Shown piece after piece: positions 41,311 through 49,104 of a stretch of DNA of 64,000 nt. Position 1 is the stretch's first letter. Each line of letters starts with the position of its first letter. The position numbers and the translations under genes are program-made. Below the pieces are notes generated by a model. That model worked only from the letters and a program-made list of their open reading frames with translations. It made no database searches and was not told the DNA's origin. The stretch spans positions 52,556 through 116,555 of the forward strand of contig JBJHDM010000004.1 of the NCBI GenBank assembly GCA_050486545.1, given 5' to 3'. This stretch comes from DAOMNN01 sp050486545 (lineage in GTDB: Bacteria; Pseudomonadota; Gammaproteobacteria; Burkholderiales; Rhodocyclaceae).

Positions 41311-42264
41311 TCAGCGGTCCTCGGAGCGCAGTCCCGTCATGAGGGTGTCGAGGTTCGTGCGCATCATGTCGAGGTAGGTTGCCGCGGGACCGTCCGATCC
41401 GGACAAGGCATCCGAGTAGAGTTTTCCGCCGATCCGCGCACCGCCTTCGCGGGCGATGCGCTCGATCAGGCGCGGATCGCTGATGTTCTCGACGAAGACG
41501 ACCGGCACGTCTTCCCGGCGCAATTGCCGGATCAGGCGGGCGATGCCGGCGGCCGAGGGCTCGGATTCGTAGCTCACCCCGGCAGCCGGAAGAACGCGAA
41601 TTCCGTACGCCTTGCCGAAATAGCCAAAGGCGTCGTGCGAGGTTACGAGCTTGCGGCGCGAGATCGGCAGCGTGGACAGGGTGCTGCGGATCTCTTCGTC
41701 GAGCCGGCGCAGCCGTTCGGCGTAACGGGCGGCGTTGTCGGCGTAGATGGACGCGCCTTCGGGGTCGATCCGCACGAGCGCCGCCGCGATGTTGCGCACG
41801 TAGAGGTGGGCATTGGTCACGTCCTGCCATGCGTGTGGGTCGAGGGGGCCGTGTGCATGGTCGTGATCGTGCCCGTGGGCGTGATGCGCGCCGGCATTCT
41901 TGAGGGCGTCGATCCCTTCGGTGGCGACGACGAGTTTGTCATGGGCTCCTGACGACTGGACGAGCCGCTCGATCCAGGGGTCGAAACCCAGTCCGTTCGC
42001 AAGCACGAGCCGCGCATCGCGCACCAGGCGTGCATCGGAGGGGCGCGGCTGGTATCCATGGGCGTCGGTGTCGGGGCCGATGAGGGCGGTCACGACCACC
42101 CGCTCCCCACCGACGTTGCGTGCGAAGTCGGCGAGGATGCTGAAGCTGGCCACCACCGGGATCGGTTCGGCGGCCGTTCCGGGCGTGGCAACGGCTGCGG
42201 ACAGGCAGATCAGCAGGGTGCGGAGCAGCGAACGCAGGCGGCTGGTTCGGGATCTCGGATACAT
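41311..42264 (-). CDS. znuA: Zinc ABC transporter substrate-binding protein
   Basis: 317 residues with a signal peptide (LLICLSAAVATPGTAA). Cluster A-I metal-binding protein: His ligands in TDAHGYQPRPSD, LDPHAWQDVTN and VTSHDAFGYFGK, acidic ligand in the C-terminal block GKLYSDALSGSDG. Between the first and second ligands lies a His-rich loop (HHAHGHDHDHAHG), characteristic of zinc rather than manganese binders. Last gene of the znuC-znuB-znuA order, 9 bases after znuB. Confidence 0.93.
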   Translation of the reverse strand: MYPRSRTSRLRSLLRTLLICLSAAVATPGTAAEPIPVVASFSILADFARNVGGERVVVTALIGPDTDAHGYQPRPSDARLVRDARLVLANGLGFDPWIERLVQSSGAHDKLVVATEGIDALKNAGAHHAHGHDHDHAHGPLDPHAWQDVTNAHLYVRNIAAALVRIDPEGASIYADNAARYAERLRRLDEEIRSTLSTLPISRRKLVTSHDAFGYFGKAYGIRVLPAAGVSYESEPSAAGIARLIRQLRREDVPVVFVENISDPRLIERIAREGGARIGGKLYSDALSGSDGPAATYLDMMRTNLDTLMTGLRSEDR

Positions 42265-42273
42265 GTTGCGGGT

Positions 42274-43143
42274 TCAGGTTTCGAGGTGTGGGCGGCGGTA
42301 CAGGCGGGCGCCGATCAGCCCGCCGGGGGCGAGGATCAGCGATGCGACGTAGGCGAGGCCGGCGCTCAGCACGATGGCCGGACCGGCCGGCACGTCGCCG
42401 TGGAACGAGACCAGCAGTCCCGCGACTCCGCTGGCCAGGGCGATGGCCACGGCAAGCGCGAGCATGCCTGCAAGGCTTCGCCCCCAAAGGCGGGCAGCCG
42501 CGGCCGGCAGGATCATGATGCCGACCGCCATCAGGGTGCCGAGGGCATGAAAGCCGCTGACCAGATTCAGTACGACCAGGATCAGGAAACCGTAGTGGGC
42601 GACCGGGCTGAGACCGCTGATTCCGCGCAGGAACGAAGGGTCGAAGCACTCGAGCACCAGCGGCCTGAACAGGACGGCCAGTGCGAAGAGCGTGAGGGTC
42701 GAGATGGCCGCGATCAGAAGCAGCGAGGCGTTGTCCAGCGCGAGCACCGATCCGAACAGCACATGCAGCAGGTCGAGATTGCTTCCGCGCAACGATACGA
42801 TCAGCACGCCGGCCGCGAGCGACATCAGATAGAAGGCGGCGAGGCTCGCGTCTTCCTTCAGGATCGACGATCGGGCGACCAGCCCGGCCGCCAGCGCGAC
42901 GACGATGCCCGCGACGATGCCGCCCACGGTCATCGCGCCCAGCGACAGCCCGAACGCGAGATAGCCCAGTGCGGCGCCCGGAAGGATGGCATGGCTCATC
43001 GCGTCGCCCATCAGGCTCATGCGTCGCAGCAGCAGGAACAGCCCGACCGGGGTCGCGCCCAGCGCGAGTGCGACGCAGCCGGCCAGCGCCCGGCGCATGA
43101 ACTCGAACTCGACGAACGGGCCGATGACCTCGTTCGCGATCAC
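42274..43143 (-). CDS. znuB: Zinc ABC transporter permease
   Basis: 289 residues starting with a GTG that overlaps the znuC stop (GTGA); an internal ATG 15 codons later is less likely. Eight or nine hydrophobic segments of the ABC-3 family, with RRMSLMGDAMSHAILPGAAL and VSGFHALGTLMAVGIMILPA as the conserved blocks. Carries zinc through the inner membrane with ZnuC and ZnuA. Confidence 0.93.
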   Translation of the reverse strand: MIANEVIGPFVEFEFMRRALAGCVALALGATPVGLFLLLRRMSLMGDAMSHAILPGAALGYLAFGLSLGAMTVGGIVAGIVVALAAGLVARSSILKEDASLAAFYLMSLAAGVLIVSLRGSNLDLLHVLFGSVLALDNASLLLIAAISTLTLFALAVLFRPLVLECFDPSFLRGISGLSPVAHYGFLILVVLNLVSGFHALGTLMAVGIMILPAAAARLWGRSLAGMLALAVAIALASGVAGLLVSFHGDVPAGPAIVLSAGLAYVASLILAPGGLIGARLYRRPHLET

Positions 43144-43907
43144 GCCGCTTCCCGCTCGGAATGACGGTGACACACCGGGGCGTGCTCGTCGAAGGTTTCC
43201 GCAAGCGCCTTCGCACGGGCGAGGCGTTCGGTCGTCAGGATCTCGTCGGTCGGGCCGAGTCCGATCGCCTCTCGGGCCAGCAGCAAGCACTGGGGAAAGG
43301 ACCGCCGCACGCGTTCTAGATCATGCAGCACTGCGAGAATGGTGCGTCCCTCCGCGTGCCATTCAAGCACCAGTGCCATGAGGTCGTCCGTGGTGCGGGT
43401 ATCGATCGCATTGAAGGGTTCGTCGAGCAGCAGCAGTTCGCAGTCCTGCAGCATCATGCGGGCGAATCGGGCGCGCTGGAGCTGCCCGCCCGACAGCGTT
43501 CCGATCGGGCGTCGCTCGAGCCCGCCCAGCCCGACCCGCTGCAGGGTGTCCTGGACGCGCGCGCGGTCGGCGGTGCAAAGACCGCCGAATCCGCCGACCC
43601 GGTGCCACAGCCCCATCGCGACCATGTCGAATACGCTCACCGGAAAGCCGTGGTCCAGTTCGCTGATCTGCGGAAGGTAGGCGATACGTCGGCGGTCGAC
43701 GCCAATCCGGAACTGTCCTTGCAGCGGTTCGATCTCGCCGACGAGGGCCTTGAGCAGCGTCGATTTGCCCGCGCCGTTCGGGCCGACCACCGCAATCAGC
43801 CCTCCTCGTGCGATCGTACAGTCGAGGTGATGAACCGCGGGGTGGCGGTCGTAGCCAAGGGTCAGATTCTCGAATACCAAGGCGGGGGGCGGGTTCGAGC
43901 CGGTCAT
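43140..43907 (-). CDS. znuC: Zinc ABC transporter ATP-binding protein
   Basis: 255 residues from the ATG at 43907, which overlaps the stop of a 54-codon gene; the open frame extends far upstream through the divergent gene and is not real. Walker A VVGPNGAGKST, signature LSGGQLQRARFARM, Walker B LLLLDEPFNAID and switch His in LHDLERV. The C-terminus has HAPVCHRHSE. Member of the metal-type (ABC-3) ATPases. Confidence 0.93.
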   Translation of the reverse strand: MTGSNPPPALVFENLTLGYDRHPAVHHLDCTIARGGLIAVVGPNGAGKSTLLKALVGEIEPLQGQFRIGVDRRRIAYLPQISELDHGFPVSVFDMVAMGLWHRVGGFGGLCTADRARVQDTLQRVGLGGLERRPIGTLSGGQLQRARFARMMLQDCELLLLDEPFNAIDTRTTDDLMALVLEWHAEGRTILAVLHDLERVRRSFPQCLLLAREAIGLGPTDEILTTERLARAKALAETFDEHAPVCHRHSEREAA

Positions 43908-44068
43908 GAGAGTGCCCACCCGATGATGGCCCACAGTGCGGCCGATGCCGCGGCTGCGACGCTCAGGCGCGCGCCGACTCCGGTGGTCAGCGCCGAGGTC
44001 ATTGCGGCGGGCCGATGGCGGTGTGCACCGGGTTCGTTCGGGGGCGGATCCGTATCGTGAAGTCTCAT
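43904..44068 (-). CDS. Small membrane protein (54 aa) leading the znu operon
   Basis: 54 codons, ATG at 44068, stop overlapping the znuC start (ATGA), so it is tightly coupled to zinc uptake genes. N-terminal half is hydrophilic with several His (MRLHDTDPPPNEPGAHRHRP), and the C-terminal half is one helix (LSVAAAASAALWAIIGWALS). No family is recognised. The His-containing soluble part and position suggest a metal-related accessory, but this is inference. Confidence 0.6.
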   Translation of the reverse strand: MRLHDTDPPPNEPGAHRHRPAAMTSALTTGVGARLSVAAAASAALWAIIGWALS

Positions 44069-44157
44069 GGGCGGTCGTCATCGCGGCGATGAAGGGAAGC
44101 AGTCCGACGATCTGCGGTCGCGAGGTGCGGTGCTTCGAAACGGGTTTGTCATCACGG

Positions 44158-44174
44158 ATGCAACATTGTAGCAT
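44158..44174. promoter_or_regulatory. Zur-like operator between the zinc operons
   Basis: ATGCAACATTGTAGCAT is a 17-bp palindrome matching itself at all but one pair and the centre. It resembles the Zur consensus ATGTTATA-x-TATAACAT in size, symmetry and end bases. It lies between the divergent znu and zrgA-like operons and overlaps a TACAAT -10 candidate on the minus strand, so zinc-loaded Zur could repress both. Confidence 0.65.
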
Positions 44175-44264
44175 TCGCCACGTCGAACCTGGTGATTGCC
44201 GCGAGCGGTTGTCGCCGCGAGGGGATGGCAGTCGAAATTTCCGCAGAATGTACAGGAGTCCGCC

Positions 44265-44984
44265 ATGAAGTTGCCGATCGAGACCGAACGTTCCGGGGAC
44301 CGCCCGGCGAGCCATTGCACGGGGCTTGGCCGTGTCGTCCGGACAACCGTCGCAACCGGTTTCTTCACGTTGTTCGCGTCCGCGGCGTTCGGGCAGGGTG
44401 CGCATGAACACGGGATTGCGGACCTTCGCGTCGCGATCGAGGGGGGCGAGGTGCTGGTCGAGTTCGATTCCCCGCTCGACAACCTGGTCGGCTTCGAGCA
44501 CGCGCCGAATACGCCCGAGCAACGCGCCGCCCTGGCCGCGGCCGAACGCCGGCTGCTCGATTTTGCGAGTCTCTTCACGCTGCCGGCGGCAGCCGGATGC
44601 GTCCTGAGCGATGTCCAGCTCGAGTCCCCGTATCCGCAGGGTGCGGATGGGCACGGCGACCACGACCACAAGCACGACCACGACCACGACCACAAGCACG
44701 ACCACGACCACGACCACGACCACAAGCACGACCACGACCACGACCACGATCACAAGCACGACCATGATCACGATCACGGGAACAGTGATGACCATGACCA
44801 CGGCCATGCCGACCTGTACGTTGTCTATCAGCTCGCATGTACCGCTCCGGCGGCGCTGACCGAGATCCGGGTCGGGCTGATGGATGCGTTCCCGCGCATC
44901 CACACGCTGCGTGCCGAGACCGCAACCCCGCGTGGGCAGGGTTCGTTGCGGATGGGCCCGACGGTGACCGTGCTCCCGCTGTGA
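44265..44984 (+). CDS. zrgA: ZrgA-like zinc uptake protein (DUF2796) with His/Asp repeats
   Basis: 239 residues; ATG at 44265 with CAGGAG upstream. An unusually long N-terminal part precedes the signal helix (TTVATGFFTLFASAAFG). Mature start HEHGIADLRVAIEGGEVLVEFDSPLDNLVGFEHAP is the DUF2796 signature. Residues ~128-180 are a His/Asp/Lys repeat (HDHDHDHKHD units) that should bind many zinc ions. C-terminal domain YVVYQLACTAPAAL. In Vibrio cholerae the zrg genes form a second zinc-uptake system with an ABC transporter, matching the genes following here. Confidence 0.88.
   Translation: MKLPIETERSGDRPASHCTGLGRVVRTTVATGFFTLFASAAFGQGAHEHGIADLRVAIEGGEVLVEFDSPLDNLVGFEHAPNTPEQRAALAAAERRLLDFASLFTLPAAAGCVLSDVQLESPYPQGADGHGDHDHKHDHDHDHKHDHDHDHDHKHDHDHDHDHKHDHDHDHGNSDDHDHGHADLYVVYQLACTAPAALTEIRVGLMDAFPRIHTLRAETATPRGQGSLRMGPTVTVLPL
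44652..44814 (+). repeat. Low-complexity tandem repeat coding for His/Asp/Lys
   Basis: About 160 bases of the 6-base unit GACCAC, broken at intervals of 24, 30 and 30 bases by AAGCAC codons (Lys-His). The last units change to GATCAC/CATGAT. Such a tract can expand or shrink by slippage in steps of 6 bases without frameshift, which would alter metal-binding capacity. Confidence 0.9.
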
Positions 44985-45706
44985 CAAGCGAACCGATGGC
45001 GGGAGACGCGCAGGCGCCCGCCATCCTGTTCGAAGGCGTTCGCTTCCGCTGGCCGAAGGCGGGCGCGCCATGCCTGGACATTCCGGCCTTTCGCCTGGAA
45101 TCGGGCGAGCGGGCCTTCCTGCACGGGCCCAGCGGCAGCGGCAAGTCGACCCTGCTTTCCGTCGTGGGCGGGGTGGTCGAGGCTGAACGGGGCCGGGTCG
45201 TGGTCCTGGGACAGGATCTCGGCCGGATGGGAACGGGCGCCCGCGACCGTTTCCGCGCGGCGAACATCGGGTTCGTCTTTCAGTTGTTCAACCTGATTCC
45301 CTATCTGTCCGCGCTGGACAACATCCTCCTGCCCTGCCGGTTTTCCGCCGAACGGGCGGCGCGCCTCGATGCGAGCCCGCGCGACGAAGCGCTGCGCCTG
45401 GCAAGACGGCTGGATCTCGACCCGGCGTTGCTGAACCGACCTGCAGCCGAACTGTCAGTCGGACAACAACAGCGCATTGCGGCCGCACGGGCGCTGATCG
45501 GGCGCCCCGGGCTCGTGATCGCCGACGAACCGACCTCGGCGCTGGATGCCGACCGCCAGCAGGCCTTTCTGGATCTCCTGCTCGCCGAGTGTGCCGAAAG
45601 TGGTGCGAGCCTCCTGTTCGTGAGCCACGATTCTCGGCTCAGTGTGCGCTTCGGGCGCACGATCGATCTTGTGCAACTGAACCACGCGGGACGACCGGAA
45701 TCATGA
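44981..45706 (+). CDS. ABC transporter ATP-binding protein of the zrg-like locus
   Basis: 241 residues if the GTG overlapping the upstream stop (GTGA) is used; an ATG at 44996 is an alternative. Walker A GPSGSGKST, signature LSVGQQQRIAAARAL (Val for the usual Gly), Walker B VIADEPTSALD, switch His in LFVSHDSR. The MacB/LolD-type ATPase group includes NIGFVFQLFNLIPYLS. It pairs with the FtsX-type permease coded next. Confidence 0.9.
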   Translation: MTSEPMAGDAQAPAILFEGVRFRWPKAGAPCLDIPAFRLESGERAFLHGPSGSGKSTLLSVVGGVVEAERGRVVVLGQDLGRMGTGARDRFRAANIGFVFQLFNLIPYLSALDNILLPCRFSAERAARLDASPRDEALRLARRLDLDPALLNRPAAELSVGQQQRIAAARALIGRPGLVIADEPTSALDADRQQAFLDLLLAECAESGASLLFVSHDSRLSVRFGRTIDLVQLNHAGRPES

Positions 45707-46965
45707 CTCCCCTCTGGCATCTGACCTGGCGCAGCATCGCGAATCGTCGCATGACGGTCGCACTGACCGCGCTCGCGGTCGCCCTCGCCGTGGCGATGCT
45801 CCTCGGTGTCGAGCGCCTGCGCAACGACGCGCGGGAAGGGTTTGCCCAGACCATTTCCGGGACCGACCTCATCGTCGGCGCCCGTGGCGGACCCGTGCAG
45901 TTGCTGCTCTACTCCGTGTTCCACATCGGCGACGCGACCAACAATGTTTCGTGGCAGAGCATCCAGGCGATCGCGTCCCATCCGCAGGTCGACTGGCTGG
46001 TGCCGATCTCCCTGGGCGATACGCACCGGGGGTTTCGCGTGGTCGGAACGAGTGCCGAGTTCTTCGATCGGGTTCGGTACGGACGCAACCATGCGCTGAC
46101 GTTCGCGCAGGGCCGACCGTTCGAGGACCTGTTCGATGCGGTCGTCGGTGCGGAAGTCGCGGCCCGCTTCGGTTACGAGGTGGGGCAGTCGATCATCGTC
46201 AGTCATGGGGCGGGGGAGGTCAGCTTTGCCGACCATGACGACAAGCCTTTCACCCTTGTCGGCGTGCTCGCGCGTACGGGTACGCCGGTCGACCGTTCGG
46301 TCTTCGTCGGCCTGGAGGCGATCGAGGCGATTCACGTGGATTGGTCCGGCGGGGCACGCATGCCCGGCATCTCGATCCCGGCCGAACACGTCCGGCGCTT
46401 CGATCTGACCCCCAAGGAGGTGACGGCCGCGCTGGTCGGGCTGCGATCGAGAGTGGCCGTATTCCGGGTGCAGCGCTTCGTCAACGATTTTGCCGACGAA
46501 CCGCTCCTGGCCATCCTTCCGGGGGCGACCCTGCAACAATTGTGGAGCGTCATCGGGATTGCCGAACGGGCCTTGCTCGGGGTCTCGGCGCTGGTGGTCC
46601 TCGTGGGGCTGGCCGGGCTGGTCGCGGTCGTGATCGCGGGTCTTGGCGAGCGTCGTCGCGAACTGGCCATCCTGCGGGCGATGGGCGCAAATCCGCGCCA
46701 GATCTTCGCCTTGCTGGCCCTCGAGAGCCTGATGATCAGCCTGATCGGCTGCGTGGCCGGACTCTTGCTGGTGCAGGGTGCAGCGGCGCTTGCAGGTCCG
46801 TGGCTGCAGGCGCAGCATGGCATCCTGTTCGGGGTCGGCTTGCCGTCCCCGGGAGAATGGATGCTGCTTGGAGGTGTCGTGCTCGCGGCGATCGTGGCCA
46901 GCCTGGTGCCGGGCTTGCGCGCCTACCGCTATTCGCTGGCCGATGGAATGACGATACGGATATGA
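45703..46965 (+). CDS. FtsX/MacB-type ABC permease of the zrg-like locus
   Basis: 420 residues: first helix after the basic start (TVALTALAVALAVAMLLGVE), a periplasmic domain with FHIGDATNNVSW and HRGFRVVGTSAEFFD, then three C-terminal helices (VSALVVLVGLAGLVAVVIAG, with ERRRELAILRAMGANPRQIF after it). This layout belongs to type VII ABC systems, which move or work on periplasmic substrates rather than import small solutes. Overlaps the ATPase stop and the next start. Confidence 0.9.
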   Translation: MTPLWHLTWRSIANRRMTVALTALAVALAVAMLLGVERLRNDAREGFAQTISGTDLIVGARGGPVQLLLYSVFHIGDATNNVSWQSIQAIASHPQVDWLVPISLGDTHRGFRVVGTSAEFFDRVRYGRNHALTFAQGRPFEDLFDAVVGAEVAARFGYEVGQSIIVSHGAGEVSFADHDDKPFTLVGVLARTGTPVDRSVFVGLEAIEAIHVDWSGGARMPGISIPAEHVRRFDLTPKEVTAALVGLRSRVAVFRVQRFVNDFADEPLLAILPGATLQQLWSVIGIAERALLGVSALVVLVGLAGLVAVVIAGLGERRRELAILRAMGANPRQIFALLALESLMISLIGCVAGLLLVQGAAALAGPWLQAQHGILFGVGLPSPGEWMLLGGVVLAAIVASLVPGLRAYRYSLADGMTIRI

Positions 46966-47573
46966 AGATGAAGTGGTTCACCGTTGCATGTCTTGCTGCC
47001 CTGATCCTGTTCGCGCCCGGGCTGCACGCCCAGGAGGCCGCGGCGGGGGATGGGGATTTCGAGATCGGCGACCGCCTGGAGTCGGCTGTGGTCGGAAGGA
47101 CGGTCGACGGATTCCGCGAGCTGACCTGGGACGACCTGATTCCGCCGGACTGGTTGCCGGAAGACCTGTTCGAAGGCTTGTTTGACGATGTCGATTTCGA
47201 CGCGCTCGACGACTACGATCCGCGTGCGATCGAGATCATGGACAAGATCCGTGAGATCTGGGACGCGGCGCCGGTGGTCGAACGCCTGAACGGCGAGCGC
47301 ATCCGCATCCCCGGCTTCGTCGTCCCGCTCGAAGGCGACGGCGAATACATCCATGAGTTCCTGCTGGTGCCATACTTCGGCGCTTGCATCCATGTCCCGC
47401 CTCCGCCCGCCAATCAGCTCATCCATGTGATGCCGGACCGGGAGATCCCGGCGCGCTGGAACATGGTGCCGGTGTGGGTGAGCGGTGTGCTGACCGTCGC
47501 GCGTTTGGATTCCGAACTCGGCAGCGCGGGTTACCAGTTGCGGGGAATCAAGGTCGAGGAATACCGTCAGTAG
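46962..47573 (+). CDS. DUF3299 periplasmic protein of the zrg-like locus
   Basis: 203 residues with a signal peptide (VACLAALILFAPGLHA). A very acidic stretch (PEDLFEGLFDDVDFDALDDY) precedes the conserved domain, whose key block is PYFGACIHVPPPPANQLIHV (Cys and His, possible metal ligands). The gene overlaps the permease stop and ends the operon. A DUF3299 gene in the same context is found with ZrgA-type proteins. A zinc-handling role is inferred. Confidence 0.88.
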   Translation: MKMKWFTVACLAALILFAPGLHAQEAAAGDGDFEIGDRLESAVVGRTVDGFRELTWDDLIPPDWLPEDLFEGLFDDVDFDALDDYDPRAIEIMDKIREIWDAAPVVERLNGERIRIPGFVVPLEGDGEYIHEFLLVPYFGACIHVPPPPANQLIHVMPDREIPARWNMVPVWVSGVLTVARLDSELGSAGYQLRGIKVEEYRQ

Positions 47574-47579
47574 GTGCGC

Positions 47580-47951
47580 TCAACCGGGGCGCAGAGCCGA
47601 GAACTCGCGGTCGAGTTCGTCGGGATCACCAAGATTGAGTTCGAGCAGGCGATGCAGATGGGTGACGCTGTCGAGGTCGATCTCCCGGCAGTAGAGACCC
47701 AGGTGGTCGGCTTCCACGTGCTGGATGTCGCAATCCATCCGGATCGTCACCTCTCCCGTGTCCAGCGTGAACTCCAGCATGCAGGGCCGGTCTGCCGAGA
47801 TCGTGGCGGGATCGGCAATGCGCACCAGTGCCCCCTTCAGCGACAGATCGAGCACCTCGCAGCCGTGGCGCACGTCGTCCACGACGAGATGCGCCGGGGC
47901 CTGGAACAGGATCCGCGCAAAACGCCTTCCGAACTCGTCCGGAGTTTCCAT
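47580..47951 (-). CDS. PilZ-like domain protein
   Basis: 123 residues from the ATG at 47951 (GAGGAA upstream). FARILFQAPAHLVVDD and CEVLDLSLKGALV resemble the PilZ c-di-GMP-binding signature (R...D-x-S-x-x-G), though the second Arg of the RxxxR motif is not clear, so ligand binding is uncertain. Often found with signalling genes; three c-di-GMP-type proteins lie at 51.6-57.3 kb. Divergent from queF; convergent with the zrg-like operon, 6 bases between stops. Confidence 0.75.
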   Translation of the reverse strand: METPDEFGRRFARILFQAPAHLVVDDVRHGCEVLDLSLKGALVRIADPATISADRPCMLEFTLDTGEVTIRMDCDIQHVEADHLGLYCREIDLDSVTHLHRLLELNLGDPDELDREFSALRPG

Positions 47952-48058
47952 CCGCAAGGTTCCTCTATTGCCCTCGGGTCGATGGTGACCATTCTGAGCG
48001 CTCGCGCGGGGCCGATCAAGCGCGACCAGCCTCCGAGGCGATCCGGTAGAATCGTTCG

Positions 48059-48913
48059 ATGCCTGCAACTTCACATGAATCCGGTGGTTCGGCCGGTGAT
48101 TCCCCGCTCGGGAAGCCGGTCGCCTATCGCGACACCTATTCCCGGGACCTCCTCTTTCCGATCTCGCGAAGGCCCAAGCGTGAGGAGATCGGCATCATCG
48201 GCGAGGTCCTGCCGTTCGTGGGCGAGGATCTCTGGAATGCCTACGAGCTGTCCTGGCTGAACCCGCGCGGAAAACCGGTGGTGGCGCTCGGATCGTTCCG
48301 CGTGCCGGCCGGTTCGCCGCGTCTGATCGAATCGAAGTCCCTCAAGCTCTATCTGAATTCGTTCAACCAGCAGCACTTCGAATCGGTCGATGCCGTACGC
48401 GACACGATCGCAGCGGATCTGTCGATCGCCTGCGGCGCGGCGGTGACGGTCGCGCTGCAGTCCCTGTCGCAACGGCCGGAACGGATCATGGGCTACCCGG
48501 CCGGGGTGTTGCTCGACGAACTCGAGATCGACGTCGACACCTACGAACCTCGGCCCGACCTGTTGCGCGTCGATCGCGCCGGCCGGCCGTGCAACGAAAC
48601 CCTGTATTCGCATCTGCTCAAGTCGAACTGCCTGGTCACCGGACAGCCGGACTGGGCAATGGTCGTGATCCGCTACACCGGTCGCCCGATCGACCGCGAA
48701 GGCCTGTTGCGCTACATCGTGTCGTTTCGCCGGCACAACGAGTTTCACGAGCAGTGCGTCGAGCGGATCTTCTGCGACCTGCTGCGTCGATGCGCACCCG
48801 ACCAGCTTGCGGTGTGGGCGCGGTATACGCGGCGAGGGGGGCTTGACATCAATCCCTTCCGAACCACCGGAGAAAGCCGGATGCCCGAGAACCTGTTCGA
48901 GGTGCGCCAATAG
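48059..48913 (+). CDS. queF: NADPH-dependent 7-cyano-7-deazaguanine reductase
   Basis: 284 residues, the long two-lobe (type II) form. It reduces preQ0 to preQ1 in the queuosine pathway. Motifs: ESKSLKLYLNSFNQQ, LLKSNCLVTGQPDWAMV (catalytic Cys and Asp), and HEQCVERIF. The N-terminal lobe carries YSRDLLFPISR. A hairpin terminator follows. Confidence 0.96.
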   Translation: MPATSHESGGSAGDSPLGKPVAYRDTYSRDLLFPISRRPKREEIGIIGEVLPFVGEDLWNAYELSWLNPRGKPVVALGSFRVPAGSPRLIESKSLKLYLNSFNQQHFESVDAVRDTIAADLSIACGAAVTVALQSLSQRPERIMGYPAGVLLDELEIDVDTYEPRPDLLRVDRAGRPCNETLYSHLLKSNCLVTGQPDWAMVVIRYTGRPIDREGLLRYIVSFRRHNEFHEQCVERIFCDLLRRCAPDQLAVWARYTRRGGLDINPFRTTGESRMPENLFEVRQ

Positions 48914-48962
48914 GTCGAGCCGATTCTCCGACGGCCACGGGATTCGGCTGTGCTCGGCGATC

Positions 48963-49006
48963 GCGGGGCAATAGTCGATGAATTTTGTCGGCTATTACCC
49001 CGCTTT
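48963..49006 (+). terminator. Hairpin terminator after queF
   Basis: GCGGGG-C-AATAGTCGA (48963-48978) pairs with TCGGCTATT-A-CCCCGC (48988-49003), one mismatch and one G-T pair, followed by TTTGTT. Confidence 0.65.
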
Positions 49007-49104
49007 GTTGTAGACTGGGTAAAGCGTACCGCGCACCGGGAGATCGAATGGACTTTACCGGTGTGTGCGCGCACCGAAGGGTCATGCCGCTTACGGAGCC
49101 CGCC

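Noticed and set aside
44652..44814. Possible CRISPR-like array
   Set aside because: The repeat is a 6-base coding unit in frame with no spacers; it encodes a metal-binding tract.
43908..45071. Upstream extension of ZnuC with poly-Val stretches
   Set aside because: It is the reverse of the His/Asp repeat of the divergent gene; the true ATG is at 43907.
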